Assembly (NCBI RefSeq): GCF_902506535.1
Contig: NZ_LR733824.1
Coordinates: 496,001 to 560,000, forward strand
Source of the DNA: Pseudomonas sp. 8Z
GTDB lineage: Bacteria; Pseudomonadota; Gammaproteobacteria; Pseudomonadales; Pseudomonadaceae
Direction of reading: 5' to 3'
DNA length: 64,000 nucleotides
Each line of letters begins with the position of its first letter. Positions within the stretch are counted from its first letter, which is position 1. Shown piece by piece: positions 50,743 to 58,816 of this stretch. Under the pieces are notes generated by a model. The model worked only from the letters and a program-made list of their open reading frames with translations. It was not told where the DNA came from and made no database searches. A program made the position numbers and the translations under genes.

Positions 50743-51423
50743 GCAAGGCTAACGAGGCGGGATGAGCGGAGGGGGCAAAGAGGGGAGGGGAAAAGCGGCC
50801 GAGGGCAACCAAGTCAAGAGATGCCCCCGACTGTAGTCGAGGAATCAGAATCGAAGAGAAGTATGCCACCTGTGAAAGTTGAAGCGTCGATCCCTGGGCT
50901 TTGATCGTTACGTCTCACATCACCTGGCCGGTTATCGTGGCTATGGCCAGCAAACAAAAGGCACGCATCCGCGCACAAAGGGAGCCCTTCTTTTCGCCGG
51001 CGGGCCACCGGCAGGACAAGAATACCCAATGGGTAGCCTGATAGCCCTGCCGAGGACTATCAGGCTACCCATCGAGAGAGGAAAAGGATGGGCCACAACA
51101 CCAGTGCGGCCCTTAGATCAGAATGCACCGAACCTCAAGAGAACCCTATGTGTCTATGAACCCGCTTTTCACGAGTTAGACGGCTGCGTGCCCAGCAAGA
51201 GACAGGGAGACACAGGGAGAATCCTCAACCAGATTCGCACGCCCTTCCCGGAGCTAAGCGTGCTTTTGGTTTGGTGAAGAGGCAAGCCTGCAACACCAGG
51301 GCGCTACTGATGACCGCCAGTAGCCAGCGAGGTGGAAACGTTACTGATGGCATTATGAGTTTGCCCCCTGTGGCTTGGCAAGTGACCGAACTATTGCAGG
51401 CCTTGCCAGGCACGGGAGATCGC
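50743..51423. other. mostly gene-free stretch with 16-bp perfect inverted repeat
   Basis: No convincing gene apart from one weak small ORF at 51225-51353. ATGGGTAGCCTGATAG (51029-51044), 12-nt loop, and its exact complement (51057-51072) form a very stable hairpin. Frames across the region on either strand lack ribosome sites and recognisable proteins. The stretch separates the leader-controlled accessory genes from the pilus operon; an origin of transfer, a terminator barrier or a protein-binding site are possible. Confidence 0.6.
51225..51353 (-). CDS. possible 42-residue lipoprotein
   Basis: MPSVTFPPRWLLAVISSALV then LQAC gives a plausible lipoprotein signal with lipobox LQAC, leaving a 22-residue basic mature peptide. 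Only a distant GGGGG precedes the ATG, so translation is uncertain. It is 71 bp after pilM in the same direction and could be the last gene of the pilus operon. Confidence 0.35.
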   Translation of the reverse strand: MPSVTFPPRWLLAVISSALVLQACLFTKPKARLAPGRACESG

Positions 51424-51861
51424 TCAGTTCAAAGCGACTATTGCCTCCTCGGGCACTGCAGCAGGTAGGGCAATTCCGGTACTTGTTGAGCGGTTAGATA
51501 CCAGAAATCCGGAGCGTTTCACTCCAATCTGCTCGGACTCAGTGGCCACGGAAAGCGCACTAAGCAGTCCGCTTGGGCCTCCAGCCATGTACGTGTAGCT
51601 CTTTCCTGCCTGGATGTAAGCAGAGATCCCTGCTGGCTTCTTAAACCACGTGGGTAAGTTCAACACAGCGTCGTTAGGGGCGCCGACAAATGAGGGGTTG
51701 GCATGCGCGAACTCAGTTGCAGCACAGCGATACACCAGCAGGCTCTGGCTCAGTGTGTCGACGGTAGAGCTGTCCACAGCCTGTACAGCGATATTGTTGG
51801 AGCGCATCGCCATTCCGCCTGAAAAGACCAGGACTACTAACACCAGCCAGAGAATTGGCAT
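51424..51861 (-). CDS. pilM: type IVb pilus protein PilM
   Basis: 145 residues with one N-terminal membrane helix (PILWLVLVVLVFSGGMAM) and a periplasmic/extracellular domain (VYRCAATEFAHANPSFVGAP, LPTWFKKPAGISAYIQAG). PilM of R64/PAPI-1-type thin pili has this size and plan and is needed for pilus formation by an unknown mechanism. Here it is separated from the other pil genes by the shufflon and rci. Confidence 0.85.
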   Translation of the reverse strand: MPILWLVLVVLVFSGGMAMRSNNIAVQAVDSSTVDTLSQSLLVYRCAATEFAHANPSFVGAPNDAVLNLPTWFKKPAGISAYIQAGKSYTYMAGGPSGLLSALSVATESEQIGVKRSGFLVSNRSTSTGIALPAAVPEEAIVALN

Positions 51862-51941
51862 TCACATGAGTTCCGTTCGGAATTTGTAATTTCTCATCAT
51901 ACCTGGGATTGCATACAGCCGGAATCAGGCAGGAAAATTTT

Positions 51942-51973
51942 CGTGACTATAGTCCGCTGACGACAATAGTCAC
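51942..51973 (+). promoter_or_regulatory. C-box-like operator of the regulator-rci operon
   Basis: CGTGACTATAGTC (from 51942) and the inverted ACAATAGTCACG (to 51973) form a 9-bp perfect outer repeat (CGTGACTAT/ATAGTCACG) around GTCCGCTGACG. GACT..AGTC half-sites joined by GTCCG resemble the operators of restriction-modification controller proteins. A weak -10 (GATACT, 51974-51979) follows. Most likely bound by the XRE protein encoded 39 bp downstream. Confidence 0.7.
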
Positions 51974-52011
51974 GATACTCAGAATCTGACCTTTCAACGA
52001 AGGTCGGGCTT

Positions 52012-52275
52012 TTGAGCAGTGAACCCCACAGCGAACTGAACTACAGCCTCGCTTTTAGCCGGGTGCTCTCCCAGTTGCGCAACGAAAAACATCTGTCCCA
52101 GGAAGCCCTCAGTTTCGAGGCGGGGTTGGATCGTTCGTTCATCAGCCTGCTTGAGCGTGGGCTGCGCTCACCGACACTCGACACTTTGATCTGCCTCTGT
52201 CGGGCGTTGGGCATCACGTTCACCCAGTTGGCCATGCTGATAGAGGCCCAACTGGAAGTCCGAGATGAGCCATAA
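52012..52275 (+). CDS. XRE-family regulator resembling C (controller) proteins
   Basis: 87 residues from a TTG start (GAAGG upstream). A single helix-turn-helix domain: RVLSQLRNEKHLSQEALSFE, AGLDRSFISLLERGLRSPTL, CRALGITFTQLAML. The size and the LDRSFISLLERG recognition helix resemble C proteins of restriction-modification systems. Its frame overlaps rci by 11 bp, so it is the first gene of the recombinase operon and probably controls it through the C-box-like operator. No restriction or methylation gene is adjacent. Confidence 0.88.
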   Translation: MSSEPHSELNYSLAFSRVLSQLRNEKHLSQEALSFEAGLDRSFISLLERGLRSPTLDTLICLCRALGITFTQLAMLIEAQLEVRDEP

Positions 52276-53404
52276 CATCACGCTTGGCGAAGGTCTGAAG
52301 CTCTACCGTGAAAAGGTTTCGATCCTGAAAAAAAGCTACGTTCAGGAGTCGTATAGGCTTGCGCAGCTTATGAAGTCGCCGCTCTGTAGCATGGTTATGC
52401 GCGACATATCGGGATCGCACATCGCCACCTATAGAGACAATCGCCTGTCACAGGTGAACCCGCGGAGCGGCAAACCCATTTCAAATGCAACAGTACGCCT
52501 GGAGATGTCCCTGCTCTCCAACGTATTCGACGTCGGGTTGATCGAGTGGGGGGTATGCGATCTGAATCCCGTCACGCGAGTCCGTAAGCCCAAGTCTCCT
52601 CCGGGACGAGATCGGCGACTACTTCCCCGAGAAGAGCGGCTGATCTTCCGCTACTGCCATAATCATCCTACGTTCGAGCTTCTGTCGCTGGTAGTGCTCG
52701 CATTGGAGACTGCGATGCGGCAGGGAGAGCTACTCAAATTAGAGTGGGAACATATCAATCTGCGCAGCGGCATTGCCCATTTACCGGATACCAAGAACGG
52801 TACGAAGCGTGACGTGCCGCTCAGCCCGAAGGCACGTGATGCACTCAAGCGTCTGGGGGTGAAGACCAAAGGGCGTGTGTTTGCTTACACAGCCAACGGA
52901 CTCAAGTCTGCCTGGCGCGTTATGACCATGCGCCTGGGCATCCAGGACCTGCACTTCCACGACTTACGTCATGAGGCCTGTTCCAGGCTATTTGAACTCA
53001 ACACGCTCGATATCATGGAGATCGCTGCGATCTCCGGGCACAAGAGCTTGTCGATGCTTAAACGATATACGCATCTGAAGGCTGCCAAGTTGGTGAAGAA
53101 GCTGGAGGGTGTCCGACATCGAGGTCAGCAGGTCGTTATTAACCACTTGGTACCCTATCCAGCGATTGCCAAACAGCAGCCAGAGGGCATCGTGGTTCGC
53201 GTCCTCGATTTTGAGGGAGTGCAAGGGCATGGCCCGTCCCTGGATATCGCAGTTCGAAGTGCCCAGGACGAGCTGCTCCGACACTTGATGACTGCTCTGC
53301 GTGACCGGTCCCACATTCCAGCCCCGGACCAGTACCTTGACCAGGTGAATGAGGCGGAAGTGTTCATGCTTGATCCGCTGACCACTTACGAGCTTGCAGC
53401 CTAG
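52265..53404 (+). CDS. rci: shufflon-specific DNA recombinase Rci
   Basis: 379-residue tyrosine recombinase, close to R64 Rci (384). Catalytic residues visible: R152 (AMRQGELL), K177 (DTKNGTKR), H232/R235 (HDLRHEA), H259 (SGHKS), Y268 (KRYTH). About 100 residues follow the catalytic domain; in R64 Rci the C-terminal domain enforces inversion between inverted sites. It ends 84 bp from the first of seven 19-bp sites. It should invert segments between plus- and minus-oriented sites and so switch the PilV C-terminus. Confidence 0.93.
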   Translation: MSHNITLGEGLKLYREKVSILKKSYVQESYRLAQLMKSPLCSMVMRDISGSHIATYRDNRLSQVNPRSGKPISNATVRLEMSLLSNVFDVGLIEWGVCDLNPVTRVRKPKSPPGRDRRLLPREERLIFRYCHNHPTFELLSLVVLALETAMRQGELLKLEWEHINLRSGIAHLPDTKNGTKRDVPLSPKARDALKRLGVKTKGRVFAYTANGLKSAWRVMTMRLGIQDLHFHDLRHEACSRLFELNTLDIMEIAAISGHKSLSMLKRYTHLKAAKLVKKLEGVRHRGQQVVINHLVPYPAIAKQQPEGIVVRVLDFEGVQGHGPSLDIAVRSAQDELLRHLMTALRDRSHIPAPDQYLDQVNEAEVFMLDPLTTYELAA

Positions 53405-53487
53405 AGGCCTCACACTTTTTTATTGAAGTTCGGTGATGCCTTGCGGATCTACAGCCCGCAGTAGAACAGAGTTTTAGGCCTACTACC

Positions 53488-53764
53488 TTGCCAATCCGGT
53501 GCGTGGCGTGGGAATAGTGGAGTAGGCGCTTGTGGTCGCGTTGAAAGCACTAACGCTGGATCTGGATCACTGCACTCGACCAGCACTTGTCCCGCAAGTT
53601 ACACGATGACGGGCCTGGCATGCAGGACGACGGATACTGATGGCGATAGCGTTCAATACGACGCTATGCCACGAGTTATCACAAATAACTCCGTCACATG
53701 CTCGCGTGTCGGCGCTGGCTCTACTGTCGTGATAACTGCCACCGCAATTTGCTGCCCTTCTTGA
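53488..53764 (+). other. silent PilV C-terminal cassette G
   Basis: 91 residues starting CQSGAWRGNSGVGACGR and ending TAICCPS, stop at 53762-53764, one base before site 2. No start codon or ribosome site: expressed only if inverted behind the pilV stem. Site 1 differs from the others (GCG for GTG), changing Val to Ala. Confidence 0.85.
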
Positions 53765-53957
53765 TTGCCAATCCGGTGTGTGGACTGGCAGCAAAGGAAG
53801 TCTTGATGGCCCTTACCGCGTTTCTGGGTCCTCCTTAGGGGCTTGGACCATGTGTACGCTTAACTACGGCAGCGGGAACTCAAAATCCTTAACCTTCAGC
53901 AATGGAAATTGGTTTTACTCCGGGAGTGGAACGCAAGTTGTGTACTGCTACAAATAG
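53765..53957 (+). other. silent PilV C-terminal cassette F
   Basis: 63 residues starting CQSGVWTGSKGSLDG and ending GTQVVYCYK; stop two bases before site 3. Ser/Gly/Tyr-rich, two further cysteines. Confidence 0.85.
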
Positions 53958-53959
53958 GA

Positions 53960-54278
53960 TTGCCAATCCGGTGTCTGGCAGGCAATGGGGAGTCAGACCT
54001 GCTACGGGGATAGCCTGAATGGCTGGTGTGACAATGGCAGGCTACGAACGGTATGGGGAACATATAACTGTGCTACTACTGGGGCTGCCGTAGTTGTAAC
54101 AATGCCTGCCGGGTTTACTTCACAGCATTTCCATTTGAATGCAAATGTAAGCCACGACTCGGCCACCTATGGACCGGATTACTCATTTGCGAGCATTATA
54201 GATGGCAACCGCATAGCAGTAAGGTGTCCAAACCTGCAGAACAACTGGAACTATCTAGCAATTGGCTATCTATACTAG
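53960..54278 (+). other. silent PilV C-terminal cassette E
   Basis: 105 residues, the longest tail, starting CQSGVWQAMGSQTCYGDSLN and ending NYLAIGYLY; stop one base before site 4. Shares the GYxxC/AIGYLY-type ending with cassette B (SVTGYAICAY), suggesting a common fold. Confidence 0.85.
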
Positions 54279-54279
54279 A

Positions 54280-54475
54280 TTGCCAATCCGGTGTGTGGAC
54301 TTCCGCCTCGGGCGTAACGCTCGGAGAAAAGCTAATCGGCGGTTACGTGTCTTATCACGACTCGTCTAATTCAGGAGCCGCATACTGTCCTGAAGGAGCG
54401 GTTCTCATTGGCTTGATTAATGACAAAAGCCTCGATAGTTACCACATGGCTTGCCAAGCTCTTAATCTTAAATAG
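54280..54475 (+). other. silent PilV C-terminal cassette D
   Basis: 64 residues starting CQSGVWTSASGVTLGEKLIG and ending MACQALNLK; converges on cassette C with a 74-bp spacer. Confidence 0.85.
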
Positions 54476-54549
54476 CTTCGCCTGCAAAACTGCCTTCTTG
54501 CCAGATGTCCGGTGTAAGTGAGGGTATTGCGGGTCTGCGCAAATTGCTC

Positions 54550-54754
54550 TCATTGAAAGCTAGCGCAGATGCATTGTGCAGAGCCCGCCTCGCCATAGCA
54601 CATGTTAGGGGACACAGCATATGTGTCATAACTGCTTGATTGTCTGCCTGAACATCCGGTTCTGATCTCGTTTGCAGCGCATGCGCATGGGTTGCCCACG
54701 CGAATCACAGTAGTAGCGCTAATCCCTACTGCGCGCCACACACCGGATTGGCAA
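54550..54754 (-). other. silent PilV C-terminal cassette C
   Basis: 67 residues starting CQSGVWRAVGISATT and ending AQCICASFQ; minus-oriented from site 5, which means it is already in pilV orientation but not adjacent to the stem. Confidence 0.85.
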
Positions 54755-54755
54755 G

Positions 54756-55026
54756 CTAATACGCACATATGGCGTAACCAGTCACGGAGAAGTTATACCA
54801 GCCGCTTCCATAGTCTTCACTGCCCAGGCAATACCATCCGTTTCCCGATGGGGCAGAAACATTGATTTCCCAGTTAATGTTCGGGGCGCTGCAACCGCCT
54901 GAGAGAATCTTGGTCGGTGCAGGGCAATATGCTACACAGCCCGATTGGAATCGATCTGCTGGGCTAGTGCAACTAGCCATGACTGTATTAACACCACCTG
55001 GGGCTCGCCAGACACCGGATTGGCAA
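54756..55026 (-). other. silent PilV C-terminal cassette B
   Basis: 89 residues starting CQSGVWRAPGGVNTV and ending SVTGYAICAY; stop directly beside site 5. Same orientation as pilV. Confidence 0.85.
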
Positions 55027-56253
55027 TCACGGCTTCTTATAACAACTGAAAGATCGGCATGGTTGGCAGCCTTCGATTTGAATAGCAAACTGCTGATTTG
55101 CAACGTATCCAGCAGGACAACTACACGAGCCTGTAAATGGGTTTACATTTCCGCAGCCAGTTGCGAATTGCGTTCCTGTCCAATATGAGCCCCCCCATCG
55201 ATCAGTTCCTCCGACTGCCTTCCACACACCGGATTGGCAATATAATGTGGGGGGGCCGCTAGAGTTGGCGTTGCTGGCTTGAAGCCCATTCGGTGAGCAA
55301 GCCGTGTTTTCAGTCGCCGTGCCACTGATCATCAGGTACTCGCCAACAGTAGTACGGCCATCCGACTGCACGGTCCCGCCACGCACTTCACCGCCGGTGT
55401 AGATGCTCTTGTTTGCCCACGAGCGAACCCACGTCGAGTCGGTCATGTACCAGCCGCCGTTCCATTTCTCGCTGAACCAGCCGCCATCTCCACGAGTTCT
55501 CAGCCAGCCGCTGGTATAGAGTTGGCCGTCGACCTCTGCGTCACCTGCAACGTTCAGGTTGCCCTGCGCATTGACGTTGCCGTTGGCGTTCACGTCTCCG
55601 GCATTGTTGATGTTGTTTCCCCTCATGCCGAGGGCAGTGTTCATCTCGTTGAGCTCGGGTTTGCCTGGTACCGCATTCCGGTACAGGTAGTCATTGGCGA
55701 CCGCTCCGTTCTGGAAGAACAAAGCGGTGGCTAATCGTCCGGCACCAGGTGTGATACCGAAGTTGCTCAAAGGCACCTGCCAGGCGGCGCCCTGGGCGAT
55801 TGCTGTATTTGTGGTGGAGATGTAGCCCCCTTGTGCACCGATGAGCTGGGCGACCCTGCGAATGTCGATCTCGCCTGCAGCCGTACCTCCAGTCGTGACT
55901 ACCAGCGTCTCCAGCTGGTTCACGTCAGGCTTTCGCGCCAGGATGCGGTAGGACTGGCCGTAGATGTTCTGGTCGCTAAACCCTGTTGGTAGATATTTAG
56001 TGTTTTTCAGCATGGTCACGGTGATCACCGCTGGTTCAGTCGGCCCGGCCGCCGCCAATACCGCAGCGAAGTTGTCCTTGATGTACTTGCTTCCTGCCTC
56101 AGCAACCTTGATCTGTTGCTGGGCAGCCATCTGCTGGTTCAGACCGTCCAGGTACTCCCCGTAAAGTCGGCTCCCTTGGACGATGGCCATGGCGATGACG
56201 ATCAGCACGATCAGAATCTCGATGCTGATAAAACCTCTGCTTTGACTCTTCAT
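55027..56253 (-). CDS. pilV: type IVb pilus tip adhesin PilV with shufflon cassette A
   Basis: 408 residues. Prepilin leader MKSQSRG|FISIE with Glu at mature position 5, then the pilin helix. A 338-residue constant stem ends at SSGPPTLY, followed by the 70-residue cassette A (CQSGVWKAVGG to SCYKKP) that starts in site 7. PilV is the minor tip pilin that chooses the recipient by binding lipopolysaccharide; the variable tail sets specificity. The stem has Asn/Gly repeats (NANGNVNAQGNLNVAGD) that likely form a beta-stalk. Start at 56253, 2 bp after the pilT stop. Confidence 0.93.
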   Translation of the reverse strand: MKSQSRGFISIEILIVLIVIAMAIVQGSRLYGEYLDGLNQQMAAQQQIKVAEAGSKYIKDNFAAVLAAAGPTEPAVITVTMLKNTKYLPTGFSDQNIYGQSYRILARKPDVNQLETLVVTTGGTAAGEIDIRRVAQLIGAQGGYISTTNTAIAQGAAWQVPLSNFGITPGAGRLATALFFQNGAVANDYLYRNAVPGKPELNEMNTALGMRGNNINNAGDVNANGNVNAQGNLNVAGDAEVDGQLYTSGWLRTRGDGGWFSEKWNGGWYMTDSTWVRSWANKSIYTGGEVRGGTVQSDGRTTVGEYLMISGTATENTACSPNGLQASNANSSGPPTLYCQSGVWKAVGGTDRWGGSYWTGTQFATGCGNVNPFTGSCSCPAGYVANQQFAIQIEGCQPCRSFSCYKKP

Positions 56254-56255
56254 GG

Positions 56256-57191
56256 TTAACCCCACAGGCTTGCCTGCTTCTGGCGGAGAATGTCTTCTTC
56301 GATGAGATGAATGTTCTGCCGGCGAATCTTGTCGCGAATTGAGTGCTGGTCGCCTTCGGTCAGCAACAGCGGCTCTGCAACCAGATGCCTTGTAGTGCCG
56401 ATCTGTTCCAGAGACTGGCAGACCACGGCCTGCAGCCCCTCAGCAACTACCTCGTAGGCGTTTGGGGCAAGAGGCTTTGCGAGCGTGACCAGTTTCTCGA
56501 TGGCCTGTGATCCGGTTTTCGAGTGCATGGTTGCAATGACCAGGTGCCCGTTGAGTGAGGCCTTGCAGACCTGATACGCGGTGTCTTCGTCGCGGATCTC
56601 GCCTACCAGCACCAGGTCTGCGCCGGAGCGCAGAGTTCGTGTCAGGGCCTCGCTGTAGCCGCCAGACTTCCTGGATGTTCTCACCTGGATGCAGCGACCC
56701 AGGCCGTGCTGGCCATTGGTGTTGGTTTCTTGCGGATCCTCGACTGCGAAGCCGATACCACCATGGCGCCGTAGCCGGGCGACGATTAGCGATGCAGCAG
56801 TGGAGGTTTTGCCGGTGGCCATGTCGCCCACGATCAGGACGAGCCCTTGTAACGTTGGTGCGAGCAGCGCATCGACTACTTCCTGGGGGAAGCCCAGTTG
56901 GTAGAAGTCGCGGATCTCTGCGTTGGACTTGCGCACAACGAAAATGCTGCCGGTGAAAGCGTTATCCAGCTGAGTCACCCGCAGGATCACACCGTCTACG
57001 ACCAGGGCGAATTCAGGGTCATGACCGTCTTGGTAGGTCGATTGGCACTTTTCTTTCAGAACCTTCACTTCTTCAGCCCAGGCGTCGGGGGCCGGCACCC
57101 TACGGGAGCCAGCTCCTTGCAGCCCTTTCACATCCGCGAAGTCGTCGCCCAGGTAGAGGTCGATGAAGTCAGCGGCAGTGATCAAACTCAC
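56256..57191 (-). CDS. pilT: type IVb pilus ATPase PilT
   Basis: 311-residue secretion-type ATPase with Walker A VGDMATGKTSTA (about residue 126), Walker B LVLVGEIRDEDTAY and the His box LVIATMHSKTG. Shorter than chromosomal PilT (about 345). Probably powers pilus retraction during mating. Starts 4 bp inside pilS. Confidence 0.92.
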   Translation of the reverse strand: MSLITAADFIDLYLGDDFADVKGLQGAGSRRVPAPDAWAEEVKVLKEKCQSTYQDGHDPEFALVVDGVILRVTQLDNAFTGSIFVVRKSNAEIRDFYQLGFPQEVVDALLAPTLQGLVLIVGDMATGKTSTAASLIVARLRRHGGIGFAVEDPQETNTNGQHGLGRCIQVRTSRKSGGYSEALTRTLRSGADLVLVGEIRDEDTAYQVCKASLNGHLVIATMHSKTGSQAIEKLVTLAKPLAPNAYEVVAEGLQAVVCQSLEQIGTTRHLVAEPLLLTEGDQHSIRDKIRRQNIHLIEEDILRQKQASLWG

Positions 57192-57706
57192 GAATTGATG
57201 GTCCAGGCGATCGTGTTGGTGGTACCGCTGCAGGCGGAAGTTGCTGCAACGGTTGTGACGTCACCGGTGATGGTGCTTCCGCTGTTGATCCGGGTCTGCT
57301 CGCGATCACTTCTGGACGACTTCGCCAGGGAAACGCAGGCATCCTTCGGCAGGCTGGAGTTGGTTAGGGTGAAGCCGATGCCCGTAGAGGTGATGCTGAC
57401 AGCACCGCCATAGGTGTTGTACAGGACGCCATTAACCACGCTCATGTTCTGGGGGATGCCGTTGGTGGCAATCAAGCTCGGCACCAGGTCGGTACCCGAA
57501 GTGCCGTAACCGTTCCTGTCTTTGAGCGCGCGGGTGTTGTTGATCAAGGTCGCGAGGTTCCCTTGCTCCTCTGAAATGTCCGACGAGCCAAAGAGGCCAC
57601 CGCCTCGGGCTACGGCCAGGCCAATGCCAATGGCTACGACGACCAGGACGATCACAACCTCGATGGAGACGAAGCCTAGCTGTTTGAGTTTGCTCTGAGT
57701 GTGCAT
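57188..57706 (-). CDS. pilS: type IVb major pilin PilS
   Basis: 172 residues: leader MHTQSKLKQLG|FVSIE, Glu5 and hydrophobic helix (VVIVLVVVAIGIGLAVA), then a globular head with a Cys pair (PKDACVSL, ATSACSG) framing the D-loop, typical of type IVb pilins. Main subunit of the thin pilus. Confidence 0.93.
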   Translation of the reverse strand: MHTQSKLKQLGFVSIEVVIVLVVVAIGIGLAVARGGGLFGSSDISEEQGNLATLINNTRALKDRNGYGTSGTDLVPSLIATNGIPQNMSVVNGVLYNTYGGAVSITSTGIGFTLTNSSLPKDACVSLAKSSRSDREQTRINSGSTITGDVTTVAATSACSGTTNTIAWTINS

Positions 57707-57733
57707 CTGTAGTTCCTTTGATGGGGGCTTGGG

Positions 57734-58816
57734 TTACTGCTGGATGCCGGCCCGCACGATGGCTTCCATCTCGTAGGAGCCGAGAAGGACCAGCACCATC
57801 ACTGAGCCGACAAGCAGGAGAGAGAGGTTGAGGATCAGCTTGGCCGCAATAGCGACCTGCTTGAGGCTTGTCTCCAGCCAGCGTGAGCTGAAGCGCATGG
57901 CGGCTTCAGCAAAGCCTTTACGGCTAGCCAGGACGCACAAGAACTGAATGGCCTGTTTGTCTGGGAATTCATGGCCTGCGTTCTTCAAGGCCTGGCCCAG
58001 GTTCTGCCCTAGGCCAACTCCGTAGCGAGTGGCCTCAATGCGCTGCTTAAGCCACGGCGGGGCGGTCCTGCTGAGCATCTGCAGGCTGTCATAAGGCTTG
58101 ATGCCAGCGCGCAGCATCACTGCAACGTTCAGCAGGAATGTGGTGCCCTGCAGGGTTCTGTAGATGTGCCAAGGGGGCAGCCGATCCAGCGCAACTCGAC
58201 CAGGGCCGGTGTAGTAGGGCAGCGACCAAATGGCAGAGACCAGCAACAGGATGATGCTGATCAGAAAGTAGATGCCGGGGCCTGTGACGAAGTTAGACAG
58301 GCTGTAAAGCATCGCTGCCGTCCCAGTCCAGCTATCCGGATCGCTCATCCGGGCCATGTTCGGCACCATCTTGTTGGCGATCACATGCAGCAAGTAGATC
58401 AGCAACGCCCACAGCATCATCGGATAGGCTGTGGCGGTGATAACCGCCCCGAGAATCTTGCCCTGGGCTTCGATCAGGCGGGCGCAGTCGCTGAGGGCTC
58501 CGATAAGATTCCCACTCTCCTGTCCGGCATCGATCAGTGCCCGTTCTTGCGCCGGCAGCCAGTGCACCATGGCATCGGCCAGGGCCTTGCCGTTGGCCAC
58601 TCCCATGGCAGCTTCGCGGCTTGCCATGGCGATCGGGTGATAGCGTTGTTTCCCATCATCGCTGTAGATGCCATGGACCTCGCGAACGGCATCATTGAGC
58701 GTTACGCCGTTCTCGAGGAGAGTGGCCATGCTTTCGTAGAACTGCAGGCGCTCCTTGGCTCCAAACTGGGTGCTGTACCAACGCTCCTGCAGCTCATGCC
58801 AGACTTCTGCGATCAC
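57734..58816 (-). CDS. pilR: type IVb pilus inner-membrane platform PilR
   Basis: 360-residue GspF/PilC-family protein with two cytoplasmic four-helix repeats and three membrane helices (MMLWALLIYLLHVIANKM, FLISIILLLVSAIW, ILNLSLLLVGSVMVLVLLG). It transmits the ATPase stroke to pilin assembly. Overlaps pilQ by 4 bp. Confidence 0.92.
   Translation of the reverse strand: MIAEVWHELQERWYSTQFGAKERLQFYESMATLLENGVTLNDAVREVHGIYSDDGKQRYHPIAMASREAAMGVANGKALADAMVHWLPAQERALIDAGQESGNLIGALSDCARLIEAQGKILGAVITATAYPMMLWALLIYLLHVIANKMVPNMARMSDPDSWTGTAAMLYSLSNFVTGPGIYFLISIILLLVSAIWSLPYYTGPGRVALDRLPPWHIYRTLQGTTFLLNVAVMLRAGIKPYDSLQMLSRTAPPWLKQRIEATRYGVGLGQNLGQALKNAGHEFPDKQAIQFLCVLASRKGFAEAAMRFSSRWLETSLKQVAIAAKLILNLSLLLVGSVMVLVLLGSYEMEAIVRAGIQQ

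Larger units (their letters stand above)
53488..55240. repeat. shufflon: seven 19-bp Rci sites and seven pilV C-terminal cassettes
   Basis: Sites share TTGCCAATCCGGTGNNTGG: site 1 53488-53506, 2 53765-53783, 3 53960-53978, 4 54280-54298 (plus orientation); 5 54736-54754, 6 55008-55026, 7 55222-55240 (minus). They match the R64 sfx core GTGCCAATCCGGT. Each site encodes CQSG(V/A)W in the frame of an open cassette that ends at or near the next site. Inversion between any plus and any minus site changes which cassette is fused to pilV. Confidence 0.95.

Noticed and set aside
50879..51277. 132-residue frame in the gene-free stretch
   Set aside because: It crosses the 16-bp inverted repeat, has no ribosome site, low-complexity composition and no recognisable protein.
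52012..53404. restriction-modification system suggested by a C-protein-like regulator
   Set aside because: The downstream gene is a tyrosine recombinase with Rci features, and no methyltransferase or nuclease is adjacent.
53985..54475. Shufflon open frames as independent small genes
   Set aside because: They lack starts and ribosome sites and all begin in frame with the CQSGVW-coding site; they are silent PilV tails.
53488..55240. CRISPR-like array from the repeated 19-mers
   Set aside because: Repeats occur in both orientations with long coding spacers of uneven length, and no cas genes are present; it is a shufflon.
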